8,887 nucleotides of DNA from Desulfocapsa sp. (GCA_030635405.1 DAOVZA010000059.1:1-8887); one strand, 5' to 3'; shown: positions 1 to 6,044, counted from the first letter of the stretch. Made by a program: numbers and translations. Notes: generated by a model from the sequence alone, not told the origin.

Positions 1-997
1 TGCCGGACTGATCTTTTCGCTCATACACCTGCATTCCTGCATTATCAACAGCATCCGCTGCCATAATACCAGGGCCACCGGCGTTCGTTATGATTTGAAT
101 ATTATTTCCTTTGGGAAGAGGCTGCATGGAAAAAGCAGCAGCATAATCAAAAAGAGACTCGAAGGTATCAGCCCTGATCACCCCGGAGCGTTTAAAGGCT
201 GCACCATAGGCAGTATCAGCCCCTGCAAGAACACCAGTATGAGACACCGTTGACTTATAGCCAGCCGTGGTTGTACCTGATTTCAAAACGATAACAGGTT
301 TATTATTTGCCGCTTCTTCAGCTGCTTTAATAAAGTTTTTACCTGTTACTATATCTTCAAGGTACCCTACAATAACGTTAGTATCATGGTCTTTAGCAAG
401 ATAGGCAAGAACATCAACACCTGAAATATCCGCTTTGTTACCAACACTTATGAGTTTAGCAAGTCCAATATGACGATCATTTGCCATATCAAGCATGACA
501 CTGCACAGAGCACCGGATTGAGAAAATGCAGTAACTCCACCTGCCCTTGGCATAGCTCCTGCAAATGATGCATTCAAATTAATTGCGGTATTAATAAAAC
601 CAAGGCAATTGGGACCAAGAAGTCTTAAATTCTTACGATGGCAGAGATCAAGAAGCTCTTGCTCGAAGATGGCACCTTCAGGACCAGTTTCCTGATATCC
701 TGAAGCGACAATAACCACCCCCTTCGCATTAACCTTGGCACATTCTACAATAATGTCCTTTACCTGCGATTGAGGAATTGCCAGAACCACAAGATCAACA
801 TCCAGATCACACTCTGACAGGCTTGGAAAACATCTCTTACCAAGAATATCATCCACAGCAGGATTAATTGGAATAATACTCCCCTGAAAATCACCATCGA
901 TGATATTGGCAAGAATGGTATTACCAATTTTTCCCTCTTCTCGAGAAGCTCCTACAACAGCAACACTTTCTGGATTAAACAGTATATCTATACTCAT
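1..997 (-). CDS. NDP-forming acyl-CoA (acetate-CoA) synthetase, alpha-type N-terminal part; 3' end outside window
   Basis: 332 N-terminal residues are visible; the gene runs off the left edge. The family interconverts acyl-CoA + NDP + Pi with acid + CoA + NTP in the cytoplasm. Residues 11-31 form a Rossmann CoA-binding segment (VAVVGAS), followed by GPNCLGF (128-134), FSQSGAL (158-164) and GYLED with the conserved Glu213. H253 in VSHTGVLAG sits where the phosphohistidine of the family is found, and NAGGPG (305-310) opens the next subdomain. ATG at 995-997 is preceded by an AAGGTAG ribosome site, 23 bp after the acuB-like stop, so the two are surely co-transcribed. Whether the missing part carries only the beta/ATP-grasp region or also a GNAT acetyltransferase domain, as in Pat, cannot be seen. 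The intact His favours an active synthetase. Family confidence is high; substrate unknown. Confidence 0.9.
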   Translation of the reverse strand, partial: MSIDILFNPESVAVVGASREEGKIGNTILANIIDGDFQGSIIPINPAVDDILGKRCFPSLSECDLDVDLVVLAIPQSQVKDIIVECAKVNAKGVVIVASGYQETGPEGAIFEQELLDLCHRKNLRLLGPNCLGFINTAINLNASFAGAMPRAGGVTAFSQSGALCSVMLDMANDRHIGLAKLISVGNKADISGVDVLAYLAKDHDTNVIVGYLEDIVTGKNFIKAAEEAANNKPVIVLKSGTTTAGYKSTVSHTGVLAGADTAYGAAFKRSGVIRADTFESLFDYAAAFSMQPLPKGNNIQIITNAGGPGIMAADAVDNAGMQVYERKDQSG

Positions 998-1020
998 AGG
1001 ACTACCTTGGGATTAAACCA

Positions 1021-1659
1021 TCATCCTTTTTTGACAACAAACTCATTTTCTTCTAAAAGCTCTAAAACAGCAGCAATCTTAAAAGTATTGATTCGAAGAT
1101 AGATGGTATCTCCCACCTGCTTATCAAAGATACGAAGTACTCTGCTGAATGGAATTTTCTCCTTTTCAAGAAGAGTTACAATTCTAGTCATAATAGTTGG
1201 GCTAGCATCATCATGAAGACCAATCAAAACTGCACCTTTTTCACCAACTCCAAATAAGGTTTTATAAGCAGCGTTAAGGTCTCTGATGGAGAAAATTCCA
1301 ACGACCTTGCCATCAGCAACAACTGGCAGTGCGCCCGGTTGATCTCTGTCAAATAGAAACAGAGCATCATCAAGTGTGGAATCAGTATTCAGTGTTACAC
1401 ATTCGGTTGACATGATTTCAGAGACAGAGGTTTTCTCAACACTCTCATAAACCAGTCTTCGTTCACTATCCGTTATAACAGATGAGGGGTAAGCTGAACG
1501 CAGGTCACGATCAGTGAGGATGCCAACCAAGCCACCTTCTTCATCGACAACTGGCAAATGACGAAAGTGATAATCATTTAATAAAGCTCTTGCTTCAGGA
1601 AGAAGCATGGCTGGGGATACTGTGATTGGATCGGGCGTCATATGCCTTAAAATGTACAT
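1021..1659 (-). CDS. acuB: AcuB-like protein: tandem CBS domains plus ACT-like domain
   Basis: 212 residues, close to the roughly 214 of Bacillus AcuB. CBS domain 1 spans about residues 1-56 (HLPVVDE at 34-40, GILTDRDL at 46-53). CBS domain 2 spans about 78-134 (LPVVADG at 111-117, GIFSIRDL at 121-128). A C-terminal ACT-like fold follows at about 141-210. There are no membrane segments or catalytic motifs, so this is a cytoplasmic ligand sensor, CBS pairs usually binding adenine nucleotides. The start at 1659 is favoured over an internal ATG at 1641 because a GAGGT ribosome site lies at 1665-1669 and the extra residues belong to the first CBS strand. It lies 45 bp after the acuC-like gene and 23 bp before the acyl-CoA synthetase gene. 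The architecture and the AcuC neighbour support the AcuB name; its ligand and target are inferred only. Confidence 0.85.
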   Translation of the reverse strand: MYILRHMTPDPITVSPAMLLPEARALLNDYHFRHLPVVDEEGGLVGILTDRDLRSAYPSSVITDSERRLVYESVEKTSVSEIMSTECVTLNTDSTLDDALFLFDRDQPGALPVVADGKVVGIFSIRDLNAAYKTLFGVGEKGAVLIGLHDDASPTIMTRIVTLLEKEKIPFSRVLRIFDKQVGDTIYLRINTFKIAAVLELLEENEFVVKKG

Positions 1660-1704
1660 GATCTACCTCAAATTAAATTTTATAAATTAAAAAAACACCG
1701 GGAT

Positions 1705-2667
1705 CTATTTTCCCAGCAGACCTCTTACATATGCTGCAACGGAATCTCCAAGTACGGAGAGTTCATAGCCACCTTCAAGTATGGAAAGTAATTTTCCATC
1801 TGTATATTTATCAGCCCAGGATTTAACCTCACAACCAAGCGTGTAATAAAGTTCGGTGGAGTATTGAAGACCGGACATATCATCTGCTATATGAGCATCA
1901 AATCCTGCTGCAATAATAATAGCATCCGGCTGCCATTCTTCAAGCTTTTGTGGAATAATTTCTTTTAATAACTTTTCCACATGATCGTCTCCACAACCAG
2001 GAGAAAGAGGGAGGTTTAAAATACTGCCCTTCCCCTCTCCCATTCCAAATTCATCACCATAGCCGGTTCCAGGGTAACTAAAACTTGGATGTTCGTGAAT
2101 ACTAATGTAATAACTGTCGGCTTCCTCTTCGAAAGCTGATTGAATGCCGTTGCCATGATGTGCATCAAAATCGAATACCAATATGCGTTTTTTATTGTAC
2201 TTGTGTTGCCAATATCTGGCAGCAACCACGCAATTGTTAAAAAAACAGAATCCAAAAGGGATATTATGTTCAGCATGATGCCCGGGAGGACGTACAAGAC
2301 AAAATATATTTGAATTTTTAGTGTTTTCAATTTGATCTATTGCTGTGATTCCTGCCCCTGCCGCAAGGCAGGCGATTTCATAGGTCTCATAACAGATTTG
2401 ATTATCGGAATGATCAATATACGTCTGACCGGCAAGAACAGCTTCTTCAAAACGAAATAGCCAGTTTTCATCATGGGCCATCATGAGATGACTTCGTGTT
2501 GCTGGTTCTGGAGAAATAAAAGCGAGAGAGGAATAACAGCTGTTGGATTGCAAAGATTGATGTATAGCCTGAAGCCTTGCAGGGATTTCAGGATGGTCGT
2601 CACCGCCGGTATCATGCAGAAGATACCGTTTATCATCCATAATTATAAGAGAAGGCAAAGTGCTCAT
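1705..2667 (-). CDS. acuC: Histone deacetylase-family (AcuC-like) zinc deacetylase
   Basis: 320 residues spanning the whole HDAC/AcuC/acetylpolyamine amidohydrolase fold, a zinc-dependent amide hydrolase that removes acetyl groups from lysine or amines. Visible motifs: HPE (25-27), RPPGHHA with tandem His130/His131, FDFDAHHGNG with the presumed zinc ligands D168 and H170, GFDAH with the third ligand D257, and EGGY with the transition-state Tyr301. All catalytic positions are present, so it should be active. There is no signal peptide; cytoplasmic. First gene of a minus-strand unit with an AcuB-like protein and an acyl-CoA synthetase. In Bacillus, AcuC deacetylates and reactivates acetyl-CoA synthetase, so a similar role on acetate activation is inferred here. 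ATG at 2665-2667 has only a weak AGAAG ribosome site; an internal ATG at residue 10 is possible. Sequence alone does not exclude a polyamine substrate. Confidence 0.88.
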   Translation of the reverse strand: MSTLPSLIIMDDKRYLLHDTGGDDHPEIPARLQAIHQSLQSNSCYSSLAFISPEPATRSHLMMAHDENWLFRFEEAVLAGQTYIDHSDNQICYETYEIACLAAGAGITAIDQIENTKNSNIFCLVRPPGHHAEHNIPFGFCFFNNCVVAARYWQHKYNKKRILVFDFDAHHGNGIQSAFEEEADSYYISIHEHPSFSYPGTGYGDEFGMGEGKGSILNLPLSPGCGDDHVEKLLKEIIPQKLEEWQPDAIIIAAGFDAHIADDMSGLQYSTELYYTLGCEVKSWADKYTDGKLLSILEGGYELSVLGDSVAAYVRGLLGK

Positions 2668-2737
2668 AAACTTCTATAAAACTTTTGTTGAACAGCGTTG
2701 TGTTTTCAGTGTATCCTTAGTGTAAATCCCGTAGTTA

Positions 2738-2766
2738 ATATTATCCTCCTAAAAACAATAAAGCAA
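2738..2766 (-). promoter_or_regulatory. Candidate sigma70-like promoter for acuC-acuB-acyl-CoA synthetase unit
   Basis: Read on the minus strand: TTGCTT (2766-2761), 17 bp, TAATAT (2743-2738), about 70 bp upstream of the acuC-like start. Spacing is ideal but both hexamers are imperfect (3/6 and 4/6). The rest of the 104-bp divergent gap (2668-2771) holds no other clear site. A plus-strand TTGAAC (2688-2693) with TATCCT (2712-2717), 18 bp apart, is a still weaker candidate for the selenoprotein gene. Confidence 0.3.
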
Positions 2767-2771
2767 CTATC

Positions 2772-3023
2772 ATGAATATCACTTTTTATCATTCAAATCT
2801 CTGACCTCGCTGCCATATGGCAAAAAAGACTCTGGATGAGTTACTTAAAGATACTGACGATGTGCAGATCGAGGAAGTAGAAATAATAACCAATCCTTTA
2901 CGTGCGCTCAAAGATGGGGTGAAATTTATCCCAACACTTAAATCTGGTGATGAGCAGATAAGTGGAATTTTTCTCAACAAAAAAACCATTGAGACATTTT
3001 TAGAAAAGGTGCGTAAGGCGTGA
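2772..3023 (+). CDS. Predicted selenoprotein: small thioredoxin-fold protein with U-P-R-C redox motif (UGA at 2802-2804 read as Sec)
   Basis: A conventional reading starts at ATG 2817 and gives 68 residues lacking the first strand and redox site of a thioredoxin fold. Reading from ATG 2772 in the same frame adds 15 residues with a single in-frame TGA at codon 11. The result is 83 residues: strand NITFYHS, then U11-P-R-C14, helix 16-26, strand 33-39, IPT with cis-Pro54, a strand pair, and a C-terminal helix 70-82. This is the complete betaalphabeta-betabetaalpha order of glutaredoxin/thioredoxin-like proteins with Sec replacing the first Cys of CxxC. A candidate bacterial SECIS hairpin follows the UGA. 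It ends at TGA 3021-3023, overlapping the GTG of the exchanger gene, so the two are translationally coupled. Neither ATG has a strong Shine-Dalgarno. Predicted cytoplasmic thiol/selenol oxidoreductase; partner unknown. The frame, motif and hairpin are direct observations; Sec insertion is inference. Confidence 0.8.
2824..2846 (+). promoter_or_regulatory. Candidate bacterial SECIS hairpin
   Basis: Stem ACUC (2829-2832) pairs with GAGU (2838-2841), extended by G2828-U2842 and, after two mismatches, A2824/A2825 with U2845/U2846. The apical loop UGGAU (2833-2837) has G in its second position, as in bacterial SECIS elements. The loop begins 28 nt after the UGA, inside the usual window of about 16-37 nt. 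The stem is short, so this is supportive rather than decisive. Confidence 0.5.
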
Positions 3024-3862
3024 GACAACTTATTCTCAGCTCGATCACACGATTAGATATGGTGGTATGGGTACTGGTTCTTGCTTTTTTCTGCGGAAGC
3101 AGTCTGATCTTTCAGGGTGATGTCCAACTCTCTTTCCTTGGTGCTTCAGGGATCATCATTGAAATGATGCTCATCGGACTTTCAGTCGAAATTATCATTG
3201 AATCCATTAAGCACATTAAGGGAATTGGTACGGTTACAGGTTTTATAACCAACGGCCCTGAAGCTCTTTGTCTTATTGTGGGTCTTGTGGCAGGTGATGT
3301 GCTGTTTGCAGCTTCGACTCCGCTTGGCTCAAACTTTATGAATCCAATTTTGCTGATTATTGCCGCAATGATTTGTAAGATGGCATGGCAAACGGCTACA
3401 ACCAAACCTTTCTACAGTATATTCACAATAGTCAGCACAGCAACCCTTGCAGTCAGCTTCTTTTCTATCCCCGAATCCCTGTATAAATACTGGCTGATTG
3501 CTGCGATCTTATTGACAGTTCCACTTTTCTTCCTGCGCCCGAGTGAAGGCGAAGAAGAAAGCGATGAAATGTACCATAAAGGTGCCAGGCAATGGCTGAT
3601 ACCGGCGATTCTACTCTTGCTTGGAGCCGGTTATTTTCTCGATTCTGTGGTTTCTTTTGCAGCAGAGAACTCAAAAGCACCAAAAGGGATCATCGGTTTT
3701 CTTGTTCTGGCATCACTTACATCCTGGCCGGAATTCAAATCATGCCTGGCCTTATTGAGTCGCAGAAAACCACTCGCTGCTATTCTAAACATCACGATAT
3801 CCAACATTACCAATATCTGGCTGGCAGCTGGAGGAATCGGATTCTATTTATTCAGTAAATAA
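3020..3862 (+). CDS. Cation/Ca2+ exchanger (CaCA) superfamily membrane protein
   Basis: 280 residues, about ten hydrophobic segments, the usual size of a bacterial Na+/Ca2+-type antiporter in the inner membrane. Two inverted alpha repeats are recognisable. Alpha-1 (about 74-112) has NGPE with Glu81, then PLGSN (101-105). Alpha-2 (about 226-270) has TSWPE with Glu238, then ISNITN (260-265). The paired P-E glutamates are the ion-binding positions of the family, but the flanking residues depart from the usual GTSxPE, so ion specificity may differ. An acidic linker (SEGEEESDE, 175-183) separates the halves. The start is GTG 3020, overlapping the selenoprotein stop (GTGA), with AAAAGGTG at 3004-3011 as ribosome site. 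ATG at 3059 is an alternative. The 3' end overlaps leuA by 19 bp in the convergent direction. The coupling to a thioredoxin-like selenoprotein suggests redox-linked function; this is inference. Confidence 0.75.
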   Translation: MRQLILSSITRLDMVVWVLVLAFFCGSSLIFQGDVQLSFLGASGIIIEMMLIGLSVEIIIESIKHIKGIGTVTGFITNGPEALCLIVGLVAGDVLFAASTPLGSNFMNPILLIIAAMICKMAWQTATTKPFYSIFTIVSTATLAVSFFSIPESLYKYWLIAAILLTVPLFFLRPSEGEEESDEMYHKGARQWLIPAILLLLGAGYFLDSVVSFAAENSKAPKGIIGFLVLASLTSWPEFKSCLALLSRRKPLAAILNITISNITNIWLAAGGIGFYLFSK

Positions 3863-5583
3863 AAGACTGGCTGAGTACTCTTGGTGGGTTCGTAAAAACC
3901 CAAATTACCAACTCTGTTTAGAGCACTCAGCACAGCCTTGATGGATGCAATAATGATATCGGTATCCATGGCAACACCCCATCTTTTTTCGCCATCAGGC
4001 ATTGTAATCTGTATATATGCAACTGCAACAGAGCCTGATCCCTTACTTAAAGCATGTTCATGATAACTACTGAGAGTGAATTTCTCGGTGGTATCTTCCT
4101 TAAGAGCTGCACAGAAGGCATCAAGCGGTCCGTTCCCCTCAGCTTTAAGAGATATTTCCTTACCATTCACAGCAACCACTGCATCAATTTCTGCAAGAGA
4201 CGCCTGTTCATCATTATCAATATGACGTTTAACTACATTGAAAATTTTCAAGGAATAGGGTGTAATTTTCTGCAAATATTCAACTTCAAAAGATTCCCAG
4301 ATTTCTTTCGGCTGAAGTTCACGGCCTGCCTTATCAGTTACTTGCTGAATAATAGTTCCAAACTCTGGATGCATGGATTTTGGCATCTTTAGTCCAAATT
4401 CCCGATCCATGATATAGGCGACACCGCCCTTCCCGGATTGACTATTTATCCGGATGATAGACTCATAGCTCCTGCCAACATCTGTTGGATCAATTGGAAG
4501 ATAGGGAACAGCCCATACTTGACGACCTTCACTTTCACAAAGCTCCATTCCCTTATTGATTGCATCCTGATGAGATCCTGAGAATGCTGTGTAGACAAGT
4601 TCTCCTGCATATGGATGCCGGACATGAACCGGAATATCAGTTACTTGCTCGGATATAGCTATAATTTTACCAATATCATGGAGATCAAGCTCAGGATTTA
4701 TCCCCTGTGTAAACATATTAAGAGCAAGGGTTACAATATCCACATTTCCGGTACGCTCACCGTTTCCAAAAAGGGTTCCTTCAACTCTGTCTCCACCAGC
4801 CATAAGAGCAAGTTCTGTTGCCGCAACAGCACAACCTCTATCATTATGGGCATGAAGGCTTAAAATAACCGCTTCTCGATTTGGCAGATGATTACAGAAC
4901 CATTCAATCTGATCGGCATATACATTTGGTGTTGCCATTTCAACTGTTGATGGAAGGTTTATAATGACAGGATTTTCGGCGTTTGGCTGCCACACATCCA
5001 TCACAGAAACACATATGGCCAAGGCAAAATCAAGTTCTGTTCCCGTAAAGCTCTCGGGAGAATATTCAAAACGAAACTGTGTTTCTGGGCAATTCTCAGC
5101 CTCTTCTTTAATAACACGTGCACCTTCGACACCTAATGCCGTAATCTCATCCCTATTCATTTTGAACACTGCGCGACGCTGCAATGTGGACGTTGAGTTA
5201 TAAAGGTGCATCACAACCTTTTTTGCGCCTTTCACTGCATCAAAACTCTTTTTAATAAGATGATCCCGCGCTGGTGTGAGCACTTGAATAGTCACGTCAT
5301 CAGGAATATGTCCATCTTCAATCAGAGTACGGGCAAATTCAAATTCAACACTTGAAGCAGATGGAAACCCAACCTCAATCTCCTTAAAACCAACATCAAC
5401 CAGTAATTGAAAAAGCTCAAGTTTCTGCTTGAGATTCATGGGTTGCACAAGAGCCTGATTTCCATCACGGAGATCAACACTGCACCAAAGTGGGGCTTTC
5501 GTTATCGTTTTGGAGGGCCAGGTGCGATCTTGCAGATCTACGACAGGGTATGGTCTGTACTTCTTGACAGCTTCAGATTTCAT
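3844..5583 (-). CDS. leuA: 2-isopropylmalate synthase (long form)
   Basis: 579 residues. Condenses acetyl-CoA with 2-ketoisovalerate to 2-isopropylmalate, the committed step of leucine synthesis, in the cytoplasm. The catalytic TIM barrel (about 30-310) carries DLRDGNQAL (37-45, metal ligand D40), EVGFPSAS (70-77), HAHNDRG (244-250, metal-binding His244/His246) and NGERTGN (274-280). A linker region (about 320-440) is followed by the C-terminal LeuA regulatory domain (about 445-565), the site of leucine feedback in the family. The length and N-terminal extension (KYRPYPVVDLQDR) match the long, yeast/actinobacterial-like LeuA class rather than the roughly 500-residue class. ATG 5581-5583 has GAGGT in its ribosome site. 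It is preceded by a leucine attenuator (5651-5791), so it is controlled both by attenuation and presumably by allostery. Its tail overlaps the exchanger gene. Confidence 0.95.
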   Translation of the reverse strand: MKSEAVKKYRPYPVVDLQDRTWPSKTITKAPLWCSVDLRDGNQALVQPMNLKQKLELFQLLVDVGFKEIEVGFPSASSVEFEFARTLIEDGHIPDDVTIQVLTPARDHLIKKSFDAVKGAKKVVMHLYNSTSTLQRRAVFKMNRDEITALGVEGARVIKEEAENCPETQFRFEYSPESFTGTELDFALAICVSVMDVWQPNAENPVIINLPSTVEMATPNVYADQIEWFCNHLPNREAVILSLHAHNDRGCAVAATELALMAGGDRVEGTLFGNGERTGNVDIVTLALNMFTQGINPELDLHDIGKIIAISEQVTDIPVHVRHPYAGELVYTAFSGSHQDAINKGMELCESEGRQVWAVPYLPIDPTDVGRSYESIIRINSQSGKGGVAYIMDREFGLKMPKSMHPEFGTIIQQVTDKAGRELQPKEIWESFEVEYLQKITPYSLKIFNVVKRHIDNDEQASLAEIDAVVAVNGKEISLKAEGNGPLDAFCAALKEDTTEKFTLSSYHEHALSKGSGSVAVAYIQITMPDGEKRWGVAMDTDIIIASIKAVLSALNRVGNLGFYEPTKSTQPVFYLLNK

Positions 5584-5650
5584 GCTCTACCTCTTTTTTT
5601 GATACCCGACTTCGACAGCAATCAGTATGTTAAACTGGGCACAAATAAAA

Positions 5651-5679
5651 AAAGGCCGCAGTATAACGCTGCGGCCTTT
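5651..5679 (-). terminator. Leucine attenuator: rho-independent terminator in the leuA leader
   Basis: Perfect 11-bp stem, AAAGGCCGCAG and CTGCGGCCTTT, around a 7-nt loop. On the minus-strand transcript it runs directly into seven U residues (5653-5647). It sits 67 bp upstream of the leuA start and 31 bp after the leader-peptide stop, the position of an attenuator rather than the end of a gene. The plus-strand reading has no long U tract and no gene upstream of it. Confidence 0.9.
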
Positions 5680-5739
5680 ATCGGATTTTAAAGTGTTTTT
5701 GATGTACTTTTCAGAACTCTCCAATCTTTTCCACAGTCG
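5667..5739 (-). promoter_or_regulatory. Antiterminator pairing of the leu leader
   Basis: On the minus-strand RNA, CGACUGUGG (5739-5731, leader codons 18-21) can pair with CCGCAGCG (5674-5667), giving 8 bp with one bulged A and one G-U. This consumes the 5' arm of the terminator stem, so the two structures are mutually exclusive. CACAG at the start of the leader peptide (codons 2-4) can instead pair with CUGUG of the same segment, a candidate protector. A small CCCU/AGGG hairpin (5754-5743) overlaps Leu codons 14-15. Confidence 0.65.
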
Positions 5740-5791
5740 ATTCCCTAAGCAGGGTTAGTAGTAGATTTGATAGGAAATTTGCTGTGTACAT
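5711..5791 (-). CDS. leuL: leu operon leader peptide
   Basis: A 26-codon open frame with ATG at 5789-5791 and TGA at 5711-5713. Six residues are leucine, five of them within residues 10-15 (LLLTLL); the codons include four CTA, probably slow. An AAGAGA ribosome site lies just upstream of the ATG. The peptide itself has no expected function. Ribosome stalling at the Leu codons when charged leucyl-tRNA is scarce would leave codons 18-21 free to form the antiterminator, allowing leuA transcription. When leucine is plentiful, the ribosome reaches the stop and covers that segment, so the 11-bp terminator forms. The peptide composition, spacing and downstream alternative stems together make this a convincing ribosome-mediated attenuator, although the frame is too short for ordinary gene callers. 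Confidence 0.88.
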   Translation of the reverse strand: MYTANFLSNLLLTLLRESTVEKIGEF

Positions 5792-5827
5792 GAAAGTCTC
5801 TTGGTTATTTATTTAGTAATCTTGATC

Positions 5828-5856
5828 AAATAATCACCATAGAGGTCAATTGTCAA
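5828..5856 (-). promoter_or_regulatory. Candidate leuL-leuA promoter
   Basis: Minus strand: a perfect TTGACA -35 (5856-5851) lies about 60 bp upstream of the leader ATG. A good -10 is not seen; TTATTT (5833-5828, 17 bp spacing) or TATTTG (18 bp spacing) are the best available. A second TTGAC half-site follows 8 bp downstream, and a TTGATCAA palindrome lies at 5822-5829. Confidence 0.4.
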
Positions 5857-5905
5857 GCAGGGAATGATTGTGCCCCTTAAAATCAACAATTTATGGCGTT
5901 TTTTT

Positions 5906-5916
5906 GGAACAGTTCC
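5906..5916. repeat. Palindrome GGAACAGTTCC upstream of the ilvB promoter
   Basis: Perfect inverted repeat with 5-bp arms and a one-base centre, ending 8 bp before the ilvB -35 box. Its position would suit an activator or repressor site, but no known motif is recognised and an 11-bp palindrome may arise by chance. Confidence 0.3.
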
Positions 5917-5924
5917 TTCTTATA

Positions 5925-5953
5925 TTGACATCCACACGATTGACATATATATT
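5925..5953 (+). promoter_or_regulatory. Sigma70-like promoter of ilvBN
   Basis: TTGACA (5925-5930, 6/6), 17 bp, TATATT (5948-5953, 5/6): the best promoter match in the window. It lies about 90 bp upstream of the ilvB start, giving a leader of roughly 85 nt. A second TTGACAT copy begins at 5940, exactly 15 bp downstream, within the spacer. No leucine/valine-rich leader peptide or terminator was found between this promoter and ilvB, so ilvBN does not appear to be attenuated like leuA. The ilvB ribosome site is GAGGAAGAAGG at 6031-6041. Confidence 0.7.
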
Positions 5954-6044
5954 TCATCGTTCTAACTAGGTATAAATGTTGTATTCGTAACGGACAACCT
6001 TTCTAATAAAACTTTAACATATATATAAAAGAGGAAGAAGGTTC

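Noticed and set aside
2016..2330. 104-residue minus-strand frame inside the deacetylase gene
   Set aside because: It lies in another frame of a gene with intact catalytic motifs and shows no domain of its own; the same applies to the other overlapping frames in leuA, ilvB and the exchanger gene.
2744..2750. AGGAGGA on the minus strand as a ribosome site for a small upstream gene
   Set aside because: No ATG, GTG or TTG start lies at a usable distance downstream. It falls inside the candidate acuC promoter spacer.
2811..2822. TGCCATATGGCA palindrome as the SECIS element
   Set aside because: Its loop would begin 10 nt after the UGA, too close, and the AUAU loop has no G. The hairpin at 2824-2846 fits better.
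2817..3023. 68-residue protein starting at ATG 2817
   Set aside because: It lacks the first strand and redox motif of its own fold and has no ribosome site. The 2772 start with UGA read as Sec explains the sequence better.
5584..5791. T-box or leucine riboswitch in the leuA leader
   Set aside because: No T-box specifier or TGG-bearing antiterminator consensus is seen. The Leu-rich peptide plus terminator explains the region as ribosome-mediated attenuation.
5976..5990. Four-codon frame (MLYS) in the ilvB leader as a regulatory peptide
   Set aside because: No ribosome site, no branched-chain residue enrichment and no downstream terminator.
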